A DNA stretch of 64,000 nt. Origin: Chrysogorgia sp. JL179-B06 (taxonomy: Eukaryota > Cnidaria > Anthozoa > Scleralcyonacea > Chrysogorgiidae). Position 1 is the first letter of the stretch, and the number at the start of each line of letters is the position of its first letter. Location of the stretch: the NCBI GenBank assembly GCA_035772405.1, contig JAYKKM010000306.1, positions 124,001 to 188,000 on the forward strand, given 5' to 3'. Of the stretch, positions 35,872 through 48,893 are shown piece by piece. The notes below the pieces were generated by a model. The model saw nothing but the letters and a program-made list of their open reading frames with translations, was not told the DNA's origin and made no database searches. Position numbers and translations under genes: made by a program.

Positions 35872-37353
35872 GGAAATCAGTGTGTCACTGTACCTTAATA
35901 TACTATTGCTAAAAATACATCGTTTAATTTGCGGCTAATAGCGCGTTTGTTTATTCATACCAGTTTGTATGAATTTAAATCATTTTCATCCGGTGGGATG
36001 TTGGAGCTCCCCACCGATGTCCGTTAAGTACATCTTACGGCACCCTGATTTCTTGCATCCTTGTGATTCTCATGACATAAAAACCACCAATATTGAATCT
36101 GGTGCTGGCTTCTGGCTAATGAGTCAGGCACAGTGGCAGATGTTAATGATGAGTTAACAATGTTAGTAATAACTGACAGTAAAATTGGCAGACATTGTTT
36201 CAAAATAGTAGATGGAATATATTAAATATATAAAATATTTTTGTTTGTTTGGTTTTTCGCGGGATTCGTCATACTGAGGAGAACCTAGTGTAGGCCTTGT
36301 TACGTCCGCAACGAATCAACTTCGACCACCTTATTTTGTCTCAAAAACGTCGTTATAAAAAATAGTTTTTTTGTTCATATAGTGGTAATATATGTAGTAG
36401 GCTTTATCTTATAATGAAAGTGTAATTCGTTTTATAAGTAACATTAAGAATATATTGTTGTAAGAGCATTGAGACTAATGCTCCTAATACGTCTTTATTA
36501 TTATTATCCAAAATGGCCATTTGTTCGAAACCAACCATGTCCGTTCCGGTTGTCGAAAATTCAAGCAACGTCCTTACACGTGACAGTGAGGTTCCGGTGG
36601 TTAAGGTTACGATTAAGGTTACGATTAAGGATTAAAGAACCGAAATTTCACGCAAGGTTTCTTTTCGAATGACCATAATTCGACTTTATCGCTATTTTCT
36701 TAATATTTTCGTAAAAATAACCCTCGTTTTCGCAAACCAGGTTGGCATTTTAATTACACTACTTGACGTCCTAAGCACGGCGCTGGTCAAAACACCGAGG
36801 GCTCACCTTTTTTCGTCAACAATTCGTATACAGAGGCCACGTAAAATGCTGTTGGAATTAATTACTCAAGTAATATCAGCGTGTCCCAACATTCAGAAAT
36901 CGGTTAATTATGTTTTAAACCACAGTTCTACGATAAAATTGAATTGTCCCAAGCTAACCGTAAGTATTTACCTATTTTGGTACGTCTATCTGCCTGACTA
37001 TTGTGTTTACATGAAGAAGATTTAAAGTTTTCGATCTGATCGAAACGGATGGATGAAGTCAACCACGTAGTTGAGTGGATTGACTTGAGATTCAAGCAAG
37101 GATCGACTTGAATGTTGCCAATCTGATTGATGTAAAACACGGTTTGACTTGAAAATGACTTGATACGCCTGCGTAAAATTTACGCATGCGCATCCTGAAT
37201 ACGTATGCGCGTATTCAGGCATCAAAAAACTACGCATGGGCGGTTTGAGGCCTGCTGCCAAACGGATTCATGTAAAACATGTGCCCGGATTGAATTCATC
37301 CCGCGTTTTTCGATCCGATTGGACTGTCCAATCCGCTTCATGTAAACAGGGCC

Positions 37354-37807
37354 TCAGTTAATAGTCTTAGTACAACATACGAATGGGTGTATAAATGTGA
37401 CAATGGGGAAGATTACAAACGTTAAATAAAAGCAACTAGTTATCTTGTCAATATAAAATAGGGTAATATGATAGTTATACTAAATAAAACAAAAGTTAAT
37501 AGAACAATACATTGAAACTACGATAAACATCGAGTATAATTACAGTTAAAATAGGAATCAGCTAGGTTTTAATTTCAATAAATGACTACGAAATAAATTA
37601 ATAGAGTTAACGTTTCTTAAATAAGGGGACGTTGATTCGACAGGCTGGTAGAGACTTTGATAAGGTTGTTCAATTTTACCAGTATGTCCCCTAAAATTAT
37701 AAGGCATAGTATGTTCGGTTAAAAAATCATGTATGAGGGGCCATTAGACTTTATACACTTGTACAGTAGAACCCAATGACTGAGCTCTTCTCCTTTGAAG
37801 GGCTGAG

Positions 37808-37840
<33 letters not shown>

Positions 37841-38933
37841 ACACAAATCAGGACAAGCGTTGCTATATTTAAAGTGCCCATAACCTTCACAATGTTTTAT
37901 TATCTTGTTTGGAAGAACTTTTAAAATGATAAAGTAACGTCTTTTGAAGATTTTCGTTTATTCGCTTTCTGTTTGAGATATATCAGTTTGTTTGATATGC
38001 AAATGTCTGGAATTTCGTCATACATGCATAATGACTTATTGGAGAAATGTGTATCTCCTCTTTCATTCTCGAACGAAATCCTTTAAAAATCAAGAAGTTT
38101 GGTGTTGTGAGAGAAACGCACACACGTGTTATTAGAATAGGATAGAAACTTTATTTAAAGAGGGTTACACTAAATAGTACAAAGTACTAACAAACTTGTG
38201 GCCCTCGAAAATTGTTTTGAAAATTAAAATGTATATATATATATATATATGTAAAAAAGTATAAAAATATAAAATTAATGACTAAATTTACATGATAATA
38301 TTAATATAATGATACAAGGTGAAGTCCTAATTACATGACAGTTGAAATACACTGTGTAAAGTTAAAAGTTAAAATCAGAAAAAGACGTGAATTGCTTAAA
38401 TTCTTTTTGGTAATCACGAAAACACCTATACAAAGTTAGTGTTTTTATTTCATGAATGCAAAGATATACAACATTCTCTGATAACTCATTATGCATGTGT
38501 GACGAAATTCCACATATTTGCCATATCAAACAACTGATATCTCTCAAAAAGAAAGCGAAGAAAACGAAAAATCTTCAAAAGAAGTTACTTTATCATTTTA
38601 GAATGTTTTTTCCAATTGTATTAGTACGATTATAGAGGCTAAGAGAGAAGCTACATAAGGTAATCTACCTACGGGCTTCATCTACACAAGATTGTACAAA
38701 CGGGTGTAGCCTGAAATGCGCCGAAGTCAGTGTTAGCCAACCCCTAAACCCTTGCCACGCGAGTATTAGATTGATTCCCAGACCCTTCTGGCAGTACTAG
38801 GCACAACAAATGGTGTCACATGGTAAGAGGTAGCAGGTAATCTTGGATTCATTTGAACTATGCTTGCTGTAGAATTAGATGAAAAAGTTTGCTCAAATTG
38901 CTGAAAATCGTGTTTCCGAGCTTCTAGATTTCA
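37354..38933. other. Unit 2 spacer: poly-C, inverted repeat, no confirmed gene
   Basis: Equivalent to 22698-24252. Its poly-C tract is the longest (33 C, 37808-37840). The inverted repeat arms are at about 37915-38080 and 38450-38610. Confidence 0.6.
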
Positions 38934-40017
38934 AAATTTTTTTATTTTAATTTTATTTTATAAGCTTTGCCACATCTAGACTAGAGAACAAATATTTACA
39001 CAATAACATATACAAGACGATGGTAGGGTGTCCCGCAACAGCTTTGGCCAATTACTGCGGTCCCTATATGTAAAGTAAACAATACACACCTATAGTTACA
39101 GATAATTACAATATACAAATACAGATACAAACTAGAAACAACATGAAAGTGGTTTTGTTAAGTCACGTGCCTGGTTGCATTTAAGGAAAATTGTTTTCCA
39201 GGAGCGAGGGTCATCTACATTGTAATTGTTTTCTAGAGCATAATGATAGTAATTGAGTAGTGAATTTTTAAAGGTTGTTAGAGTGATATATTTACTGATA
39301 ATAGATTTTGGTAGTACATTCCAGATTCTTGTTGTCCTAATAGTATAAGATTTTTGATAAGATTTTTGAATGTTGGATTTCTTAATTTTGAATTGAAGGC
39401 AGTTGGGAATCCACTGATCTTGTAATTTTGTTGTGAATTTGATGTTCTGGAAGTACTGAGTTGGACAGATTGATGATGCCACAATTTGCTTTAAAAAAGA
39501 ACAGCATGTCCGAGATATTCGTGCCAATAACTTAATGGTAGGATATTTACGACGGCAAGCCTTTGATTGTAATTGGAATCACAAAGAAAAGGTAGATCCA
39601 AAATATATTTGGATGCGCGTCTTTGTACGCTTCCATACGTGAGATGAGGTCGACACAGATTGCGGAGACCAAACTTGTGTTGGCGTACCCCAGTTGAGAA
39701 CAGACGAGACTTAGATATAGAGTTCGACGTGCTGATGAGTTTTTAATATTTCTAGTTGATCTATGAACATATCCTAGCAATTTGTTGGCTCGGGAACACT
39801 TTTTTCAAGAACTTGCTTAGACCAGGTCAAATTATGCAAAGTCCATACGCCAAGATCACGTTCACAGTCCGAACTTTCTAAGATGGTGTTTTGTATTGGA
39901 TCTTACTGTGTTTCCTAGTGATTTGTAGAGTTTTGCATTTAGATATATTGAGTAGAAGACCGGCATTAGATGAACAAGTTTCGAAATTTGTCAGGTCCTC
40001 CTGTAAAGAGGATTGTA
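38934..40017 (-). pseudogene. LINE-B copy 2, 3' part (C-terminal domain)
   Basis: Same content as in unit 1, ending with KPLSCCF and a stop at 39132-39134. Private differences: an extra A at ~39405 (GGGAATCC), an extra C near 39510, a missing base near 39630 and an extra G at ~39681, each breaking the frame at a place that is open in another unit. Confidence 0.9.
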
Positions 40018-43000
40018 TTAATTAATTAAGAATTTGCATGAATGATCAGGAAATAGATATTTTGGCAATTAATGAAACTAGACTTGACAATGACTTTCCT
40101 AAAAGATTTAATTGCACTCCAGGGGTATACTTGGGTTTCTAAAGATAGAGACCTATCTCTATTGATATCGATATCTTGGTGGAGGTATCGGTTTCTGTAT
40201 AAGAAATTCAATCAATTTCCATATAAGAAATAATTTGGCAAATGACAAGATAGAAATACTGACCTTAGAAATCCACAAATATAAAGTTGAGCCATTTCTT
40301 ATTACCACCTGGTATAGACCTCCCAGTTCAACGATTGAAACCCTGCAACTCTTGAAAAAGTCCTGCAACTTCTTGATGCAGAGGATAAAGAAAGCATGAT
40401 TTTAGGTGACATAAATTGTGACCTTTCTAAATGCGACTCTAATGATTCTAGTACAAATGAGTTGAAATTTATCACAAATCTTTATCAATATACACAGTTG
40501 ATTGATGAACCAACTAGGGTTACGAATCAAACTAAATCCTTAATTGATCACTTCTATACTAATAATCCGGAGAAAATTGTTAAATCAGGAGTAACTAAAT
40601 TAACTATTAGTGACCACTACCTAATATATGGTATCCGTAAATTTCCTACACTAAAAGGAATACCTAATATTATTGAATTTAGAGATTTTAAGCATTTTAA
40701 TGAGGAAACACTTTCTAAACGATGTAAAGAACCAAAATCTCTTAAACGTTCAAGAATATGACGACCCGAATAGACTGTGGCTCCATTATGTTAATTATCG
40801 AAAATCATGCCCCTCTCAAGAAACGTAAAATTGGTAAAAAGCGCATCCCTTGGATAACCAAAGAAATTTTAGCTGAGAAAAGACAAACTCAATTCCTCAA
40901 AAAGAAAGCTTGTAAGACAAATAATTCTAATGATTGGATTAACTATAAAAGTGCTAGAAAACCAGTACAAACAGATCAATTAATAAAGGAGACATTAGGA
41001 ATACCTGGAAAATTGTCAACCAAATAATTAACAAAAATCCTAAATCAAATAATATAATGGAAATGAATGACAACAATAACAATCAGATTAAATCAGACGA
41101 TATTCCGAATGCATTTAATAAACACTTTGTAGAGCTTGGACATAATTTATCACTAAATTTACCTAACCCAAAATATACCCCTGATCACTACGTTAATAGC
41201 ATAGAAGATCAATTCAATTTCCGTGAAATATCGCAGTGTGAAGTTCTTCAGCTTCTACTAGCGATTTCACCTAATAAAGCAATAGGTCTTGACAATCTCT
41301 CTGCTAAATTGATTAAATTGGCTGCTCCATTTATTGCTGATTCCCTAACTATAATTTTCAATAAATCTATCTCAACAGGAGTATTCCCATGTGATTGGAA
41401 AATTTCCAAAGTAATTCCTATATTTAAAGCAGGTGAAAAGAATAATATGAATAATTATAGACCTATATCTGTAATCTCCGTTGTTCCTAAAATTATGGAG
41501 AAACTGGTGCATCAACAATTCTATCTCTATCTACATGAAACTAACTTACTTACTAATTGTCAACACGGCTTTAGACCAAAACACTCCACCGTTACTGCTT
41601 TACTAGAACTAACGAACCAATGGTATCATAATATCGACATCGGCCAATTAAATGGTGTTGTCTTCCTTGACTTAAAGAAGGCATTTGATACAGTAGATCA
41701 CCACATACTATTGCAAAAATTGGAACTGTGTGGCGTACGGGGAACGGCTCACGCATGGTTTTAAGTCTTATCTATCTAATCGAATGCAATATTGCCAAGT
41801 GAATGGTGAACTTTCTCAACCTCTAAAAATTATTACTGGTATACCTCAGGGTTCTATTTTAGGTCCATTACTCTTTCTGATATATGTTAACGATCTTCGG
41901 AATAGTCTGAACAAAGCAAATGTGACATGTTTGCCGATGATACCCAAATAGGTATATCTGAAAATAATATTAATTTGATCTCTGAAAAATTAAATGAAGA
42001 TCTAGTTAACGTATCAGATTGATGACTACTAATAAGCTAAGTTTAAATACTAGTAAGACTGAATATATGATTATTGGGTCACATAAAAAGCTAAATCAAA
42101 TAAATTCAGATCCTTCAATTGTATTGGGAAACTTTCCAATTCAAAGAGTTAAAGCAACCAAATCACTTGGTGTTATGGTGGATGAGGCTTTAACCTGGAG
42201 TGAACATGTTGATTTGATAATTAAGAAAGTTAATAAAGGTCTCAATATCCTAAGAAGACTGCGTGAATTTATGGACCTAAAAGTTTATTATAACAGTCTA
42301 CAAAACCTTAGTACAACCATATTTTGAATATTGTTCCCAAGTCTGGGGATGCCTTGGCATTACTTTATGTAATAAACTGCAGCGACTACAAAATAGAGCT
42401 GCTCGAATTAAATTACTAAATGTGGTTATGAATATCGATCTATTGAATTATTAAATTATCTTAACTTACTCAATCTTGAAACAAGAAGAAACCATCAATT
42501 GTCTACTTTAATGTATAAAATCAGTCAAGGACTATTGCCTTCCTATTTTTCTAATCTTTTTATGAGAACGGATCAACTTCATCAGCACGAAACACGATAT
42601 GCTAAGCTTAGTTATCATCTACCAAAAGCTAAAACTAATTCAATGAAAAAATCATTCAGTTATAGAGGTGCAATGGTTTGGAACAATCTATCAAACGAGA
42701 TTAAAAATTCTCAATCAATTGGTCAATTTAAAAGTTGTATTGAGAGGAGATTTTTTAAAAAGTCGCGTAATTTTTGTCAAAAGTGCTCAAAACTTAGTAA
42801 CCAGGCTTTCCTCTTAAAATGCCGCCATCTTGGAAAGATCAATGTTTTTCACAGCAGAATTAAGCTCTTCACGAAGCTAAAAGAGAAACTTTGAATCGTA
42901 AAACCAAAGAAAACGTCGCGGTAACCTCGGTAAGTTTCATATTTTTTGTAAGAAATTTGTCCTGATAAGTTGGTAACATGGTTATTTATTAAAATGCATT

Positions 43001-43815
43001 CGTATTTTAAGTAAATATATTACCATGTTTTACCAACTATTTTGGTGATATAAGCTATTTTAGCTACAGATCGGCCGCTCATACTGTATCTAATACATAT
43101 AAAGGTTTATTCCAATTGCTAACTTATACTGCCAACTGGGAAAAATGGGAACTATAAAAATCCACAAATTTGTCAAAGATATACTTAAAAGTGCTTGTAA
43201 ATAGCTGCTTCTGTTCACATGGTTTTGTCAATTGAACTTGTGATCTGTTTTGTGAAAAGGACCTCAATTGTTTTGCAGAATGTCATGCATATAATTTATT
43301 GCTTCTGGTTTAATGAGAAAAATAAAAATTTGGAAGTTCAATATTATGTTTTTTAAATTGTTTGTCATGACTTGAACAAATTGTAAAGATATTTTATTTT
43401 AGGTCAATTACAATTTTTCCCCTTTTGAATATTGTCACATCACTGGTCTGTACCAAAGGCAGAGGGGTGGGAATGGACCAAAATGTATTATAAATAGTTG
43501 AGCTGTCAACATATGTTTTGGGGTCTTTTTTTTATATTTCTAGTTTGAAATTTAGTACACTGAATTCTCTTAAAATGGAATGCTATTATGGTGTCATACT
43601 ATTTCTTACCAAATTTAGTCTTTTCATTGGTGGACCATGACCCCTTTCCCACATCAAATATAGGCCTGCATTACATAAAGTATTATTTTCTATTTTCAGG
43701 GTGTTCAAAATCAGAGATTGCAATCTCCAACCACAACCAATTATGACCACTCCTCCTCCTTCATCACTGTTTAGTATTTGAATGGACAGTTTTAACAAAA
43801 ACACATATGTTTTTG

Positions 43816-43972
43816 TATAAAGCTTAAAGGTGGTAAACTGTCAAAGTTTTAGATAATCAAATACTGACATTTCAAGGCAAAGCCTTTACTCTGATGAAGG
43901 GCTTTGACTTGAAATCAGTATTTTATTATCATGTAAAATATCAGCAGTTCACCAGATTTAAGCCTTTTTATG
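43816..43972. repeat. Foldback hairpin (~155 bp) nested in the TTAA element
   Basis: Imperfect palindrome centred near 43892. AAAGCTTAAAGG, GGTAAACTG and ATACTGA on the left pair with TTTAAGCCTTTT, CAGTTCACC and TCAGTAT on the right. The inner arms TTTCAAGGCAAAGCC and GGGCTTTGACTTGAAA form the tip. It looks like a small foldback MITE. Confidence 0.75.
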
Positions 43973-44110
43973 CATAATAATACTGCCTACAGTATGTTAC
44001 ACTGCTTTGGACACTATATTGGGGTTTATCTCTGGTGTTGGTTCCTAGCACTTTAATTTTCTTATAATACAATATTGTTATTATTTTTTTGTTTTTATTG
44101 CTACCATTTG

Positions 44111-44150
44111 CAATGTAAATAAAAAATATATATATATATATATATTTTTA
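44111..44150. repeat. (TA)n tract in the TTAA element
   Basis: AAAAAATATATATATATATA-type run followed by T-rich sequence; simple microsatellite. Confidence 0.8.
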
Positions 44151-45156
44151 TATAGGATAGCTGTTATGTATTCATAAGTAATAGTGTATAAAATTTTTAT
44201 AATACTGTAACACTGAATTTTTAATGTAATTATTATCACTATAACTAAATTTACAATGTAAATTTGCTCTCAATATGAGAAATGTAAATATTGTTACTAT
44301 GATTTAAAATATATACTGTATGTACAGGTATACTATAAATGTTGTTGTGGAAAACAGTAATTAATACATTTTAATATATGTATTGAAGCAATTGTAATTA
44401 AGGGCAATTACACCAGTCTGACAGGATTTTTCAAAGACGTATATTACACTGCAAATTATGTTGTTTTTTTAAATGTCAACGTAATTGCCCCTAGTTACTA
44501 TACATCCAAACCAAGATTTGTATCTTCTTACAATGTCATGTGATAGTGAAGTAAATGGCTTTCATAATTTTTATTTTAATAAGTTAAAACTTAAAAATAT
44601 ATGGTATCAGAAAAATGTTGACAATCTTCTTAATTCTGAAACAAGGTGTCCAGCAAACAAGCTGCAAATTAAAATATATATATGTGAGCATGCTTTCATG
44701 AATAAATTGGACAATTATTGTACAATTAATACACATGTACCATAAAACAGTAGTCATACATGTAGCCCAAAATCTACACTTTAATCAGTAGTTAACATTA
44801 TATTAATTTTGTTGGTATTCATAGTTTTGCTTAGTTAATTACTGCATTTCTGTGGTTGTATTTTGCAAATGTACCTACTAAAAAATACCTAAATACATTG
44901 TCCATTTTCCAGGTCTTAGTTTTAAATGGTTTAGTATTTTTCTGTGAATACAGTATATACTGTATAATATACCAGTATTCTATTTTCACCTTTTTCCTGC
45001 TAACTTATCAAACTATTACAATGTACAATATCCAAACAGGGCAACAAGTACGAATTGGTTACTGTAATCCAATAATAGGAAGTATAAATACTCACAAAGC
45101 CACCTTAATCAAAATGCAATATACAAAACAGATAAGACCACATAAATGCTCAAATT

Positions 45157-45675
45157 CTGCGAGGACCATTCACCTAATTTTTTCTTAAACCACTTTTAAT
45201 GTGAAGAATAATAACTAAGCTTCAAGATTATATATACCTTGCAGTGTGCCAATCAAAATTTTAGCGATATTTTGCATTTTCGTAAAGCCCACAATCATTC
45301 GTGGGCCCAAGTCACAAAAACGTACAACTTTTCATGATTAAAAACCTCATATATTTTTTTCTAAATTCTCTACTAGATTTTGGCTGACATCCTATTAATA
45401 CATGCTTTTAAAACTACATAGTAAAATAATCTTTACAGTTTAGTCGTTAATTGACATATTTTATAACCAAAATTCAAATAGCTACCATTTTACCATAAGA
45501 TGACGAAAATGAGAAACAAAAATATTTTTCTATCAAAAAAACTGCGAGGACCATTCACTCAATTTTTCTTTAAACAGCGCTTATTGTAAACCTCACTGAT
45601 TGAATGCAATGCACCGTAGTCGCACCGGTGTGCCAATTAGTTTAAAGGTAAAAATATTGCATATTTCGTAAACAA
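45157..45675. repeat. Diverged direct duplication near the right end of the TTAA element
   Basis: CTGCGAGGACCATTCACC at 45157 and CTGCGAGGACCATTCACT at 45542 (385 bp apart) each lead into ~130 bp of similar sequence: AATTTTTTCTTAAAC, GTGTGCCAAT and ATTTTGCAT...TCGTAAA. Suggests an internal tandem duplication that has since diverged. Confidence 0.65.
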
Positions 45676-46548
45676 CTCCACTTGGTTAGTTGCTACGAAT
45701 TACGACATACAATAACAAAGTTCGACTACGAGAAATGGACAATAATCATCATAATATTCCTTACTAGCTCGATAAATTCTGCTTTATTCGGCTGTGTGAC
45801 AACATGTCTTCGTAAATAATATAGCATTGTTGAGATCAACATCAATTTTAAGGGGGATCTGGAGAAAACATTGTTGAAACCAATAAGATAAGGGTTCAAA
45901 CAGTCGACAAAAAAGCCTCTCGCTTGAACGGACCAAAAAATAATTATCTGCGACTGATATCAGACTGATGCAAATAAGACACAAAGTTTACTCGTATATG
46001 TTCCTATCCCCACAATTTTATTAAAAATATTAACAATCTAATTACAGAAATAAATAAATGAAATGAACGTACCTGTGTTCTTCTTGCCGTCGAACATTAA
46101 ACCCCCAGTCTACTCAAGCATGTTGTTGGTGTTAAAAGCGCCGTGAAGACGTTGCACCAACTTCCAGTAGAAAAAATGTATCGAAGGACTATTTCACGTC
46201 TCACATTTAATAATGAGCGATTTTCCGTAAGATTATTAAGCCAAAAATGAACAAAATAAATGGTTCACAACTTTTCACTGCCATGTTCCAAAATGCAGCA
46301 GAATATTGCTGTTTATTCGCAAAGCATCACGGTATTTTTGAGCGCCAGTTTCTCGATAATCTAAAAAATCTCCTCTTAAAGTCAATAATTTTTAATAGTG
46401 TAATATAATAATATAATCATGTGATATGTAAAATTTGTAATAGTTGTTCACTTTTGTATTGTAATTTTTATATATTACTTCACGTCCTATTGGAAGATCA
46501 CTTTTTTATGTAAATAGTTTATTGGTGAAATAGTACCGTGATTAAATA

Positions 46549-46580
<32 letters not shown>

Positions 46581-48064
46581 GGCTGCTGCGTCCGCTGGAG
46601 TGTTGATTACCTTAAAGATTTTAGTGTCGTCGGCGTAGGTTGCAATGGTAGAATTGTTAGTAGAGGAAGGCAGGTCGTCTTCATACAGTAGAAACAGCAG
46701 CGGTCCAAGAATGGAACCTTGTGGTACTCCTGAAGTTACTGGAAGAGATGTTGATGTTGCGCCAAGAACGGTAGTTTGTTGGCGACGGTCTTGCAGATAA
46801 GAGCAGAACCATTTGAAAATATTACCTCCAATCCCAAAGTCACGAAGTCGAAGTAGAAGACGTCTGTGGCTAACCTTATCAAAGGCCTTTGACATATCCA
46901 AATACATTACATCGATTTGTTTACCGAGATCTAGTTGACATCCTATTTTGTCGAAAACTTCGATAAGTTGAGTGACACAATTTTTTCCGGGGAAGAAGCC
47001 ATGTCGACAAGAGGAGATTTGATTAAAAACCTGATCCTTAATGTTGTTAAATACACAGCGCTCCAGTGCTTTTGAAACCAGTGAAAGTAGAGATATAGGT
47101 CTAAGTTTTCTGCAAAATCTTTGTTTCCTTTTTTATGAATTGGTACAACATTTGCGAGTTTCCAGTCCTGTGGTAATTTGCCAATTCGTAGAGATTTATT
47201 GAATAGAGCACAGTGACGGAGCTATTTGAGAAGCAGTTTCTGTTAGTAAACGTGCAGGAATACCATCAGGACCATGCGCTTTATCATTGTTGAGATTTTT
47301 TAATACATCAGTAACAGTTTCTGGTGTTAAATGACATCTTCCAGAAGAGAATTTGGTGAATGTTCAAAATTGTGGACATCGGTAAACGACGGCCGATCTG
47401 TGGTTTCTGCAGGGTCAGTAGTGAAGATGGATGTGAAGCAATTATTGAAGAGAGTTGCGATATCAGTAGGATTTTCTGGATATGACCTGGTGCTTTCATC
47501 AATCTTCATTGAGATCTTTTCTGGAATGTTACAAACCTTGGATTTTAGTTTAAATAATGACGAAACGCTTTGGATTATTTCCATGATCAGCACAGACAGA
47601 GTTAATGTACTTGGAGCGGCTCTCACTCAGCATTCGCTTGATTTTGGTTCTTAAATTTTTAAACTTCTCTTTTAGATAATCATTGGGTGTATGGGATTTC
47701 TTTTACTTGAGTCTTATGGTGTTTTTCTTTTTAATATCGTGTAGTATGGCGCTGGTAATCCAAAGAATGTAGTTACGACCACGTAACTTTTTAGTTGGGA
47801 TATGATCAGAAACTGCAGCTAAGAAAGCTTCATTCCAATTCAACCAATCCTCGTTAATATCTCCGTCGTCTGATATGTTAGAAAGGTTTAGAGATTCAAG
47901 AGTAGATCACAGAGCCTTAAAATCTCCAAGCAGGTAATCGTATACGGTTCTGTGTATATTTGGGTAAACTTTTAGGATGTACAAGTAGGTCGAAAACGAT
48001 TATACTGTGATCAGTGAAAATCTCTGCAGGAGACAAATGGTCGGATATTTTCATAATTTTTTAG
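46581..48064 (-). pseudogene. LINE-B copy 2, 5' part (end of endonuclease and RT)
   Basis: Same domains as 28273-29765. At the right edge the endonuclease end is in frame (SPAEIFTDHSIIVFDL), unlike in unit 1. RT motifs: [51 protein letters not shown] at ~47010 keeps the frame that unit 1 breaks. Remaining breaks include a private base loss at ~47560 (GACGAAACG) and the shared stop near 47705. Confidence 0.9.
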
Positions 48065-48150
48065 AAAAAATCTATCTGCGCATGCGCAGAAAAAAATCGA
48101 AAAAAATTGATTTTTTTAAAATTTTTAAAAAATTTTTTTTAAAAAAAATT
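48065..48150. other. A/T-rich leader with inverted palindrome monomer, before array 3
   Basis: CTGCGCATGCGCAG at 48076-48089 in reverse monomer orientation, followed by A- and T-blocks, as in the leader before array 2. Confidence 0.85.
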
Positions 48151-48881
48151 CTGCGCATGCGCAGATCGATTTTATTCTGCGCATGCGCAGATCGATGTTA
48201 TTCTGCGCATGCGCAGATCGATTTTTTTTCTGCGCATGCGCAGATCGATTTTATTCTGCGCATGCGCAGATCGATTTTTTTCTGCGCATGCGCAGATCGA
48301 TTTTATTCTGCGCATGCGCAGATCGATTTTTTTCTGCGCATGCGCAGATCGATTTTTTTTCTGCGCATGCGCAGATCGATTTTTTTTCTGCGCATGCGCA
48401 GATCGATTTTTTTCTGCGCATGCGCAGATCGATTTTATTCTGCGCATGCGCAGATCGATTTTTTTCGATTTTATTCTGCGCATGCGCAGATCGATTTTAT
48501 TCTGCGCATGCGCAGATCGATTTTTTTCTGCGCATGCGCAGATCGATTTTTTTCTGCGCATGCGCAGATCGATTTTTTTCTGCGCATGCGCAGATCGATT
48601 TTTTTCTGCGCATGCGCAGATCGATTTTTTCCGCGCATGCGCAGATCGATTTTTTTCCGCGCATGCGCAGATCGATTTTTTTCCGCGCATGCGCAGATTG
48701 ATTCGCATGATCGATTTTTTTCCGCGCATGCGCAGATCGATTTTTTTCCGCGCATGCGCAGATTGATTCGCATGATCGATTTTTTTCTGCGCATGCGCAG
48801 ATCGATTTTTTTCTGCGCATGCGCAGATCGATTTTTTTCTGCGCATGCGCAGATCGATTTTTTTCTGCGCATGCGCAGATC
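48151..48881. repeat. Palindromic 26 bp array 3 with variant monomers, ~28 monomers
   Basis: Most monomers are canonical. Five or so near 48628-48770 read CCGCGCATGCGCAG, which loses the outer palindrome pair but still fits the NRF-1 consensus (CGCGCATGCGCA). A longer variant containing GATTGATTCGCATGATCGAT occurs twice (48696 and 48761), so a multi-monomer block was itself duplicated. One monomer has lost its palindrome near 48462 (ATTTTTTTCGATTTTATT). Confidence 0.95.
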
Positions 48882-48885
48882 TTTG

Positions 48886-48893
48886 TATATAAG
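48886..48893 (+). promoter_or_regulatory. TATA-like box after array 3
   Basis: TATATAAG at the conserved spacing from the last monomer. Confidence 0.4.

Larger units (their letters stand above)
30585..37353. mobile_element. Element A copy 2, interrupted by a Harbinger insertion
   Basis: Same ends and inner inverted blocks as copy 1. Length without the 3752 bp insertion and duplication is 3017 bp. The right end reads CTTCATGTAAACAGGGCC without the extra C seen in copy 1. The Harbinger insertion lies between the left inverted block and the YY1-like/ATGG site; the latter continues at 34615. Confidence 0.75.
42744..46375. mobile_element. TTAA-target non-autonomous DNA transposon (Kolobok- or piggyBac-like)
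   Basis: 3632 bp with TIRs GAGGAGATTTTTTA on both ends. The right flank is TTAA (46376-46379); the left flank TTGA (42740-42743) is TTAA with one substitution. The empty site GTATTAAAGTC is present in units 1 and 3. The TTAA preference is known from Kolobok and piggyBac; the terminal bases decide against typical piggyBac (CCC start). No transposase is found. Near the left end lies GCCGCCATCTTGG, a strong YY1-type motif, and a GGTAAGTTTC donor-like site at ~42930. Near the right end on minus an ATG frame (MFDGKKNTG) meets a donor ACAG|GTACGT (~46070). It could therefore carry remnants of exons of a lost gene, which I cannot identify. Confidence 0.85.
40018..46580 (+). mobile_element. LINE-A copy 2, split by a TTAA-flanked insertion
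   Basis: LINE-A from 40018 to the (AAT)n tail at 46580, interrupted at 42740-46379. Coding content matches unit 1: GDINCDLSKCDS (40396 on), an RT open from 41057 to 41764 through motif [15 protein letters not shown] with the canonical Leu where unit 1 has Ser, then the shared frame break before FADD. Private breaks are at ~40707, ~40972 and ~41760 (one extra T) and a lost G at ~42021. The C-terminal reading SYRGAMVWNNLSNEIK runs into the inserted element at 42744. Without the insertion the length is 2927 bp. Confidence 0.9.
29850..48150. other. Macrosatellite unit 2 (18.3 kb; ~10.9 kb without two insertions)
   Basis: Same component order as unit 1. Two insertions are unique to this unit: a PIF/Harbinger element at 30863-34611 (3749 bp + 3 bp duplication) and a TTAA-flanked element at 42744-46375 (3632 bp + 4 bp duplication). 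Subtracting them leaves 10913 bp. Confidence 0.93.

Noticed and set aside
44485..45188. Open frames of 86 and 110 codons in the TTAA element
   Set aside because: AT-rich, low-complexity composition, no domain recognised, no splice or start support.
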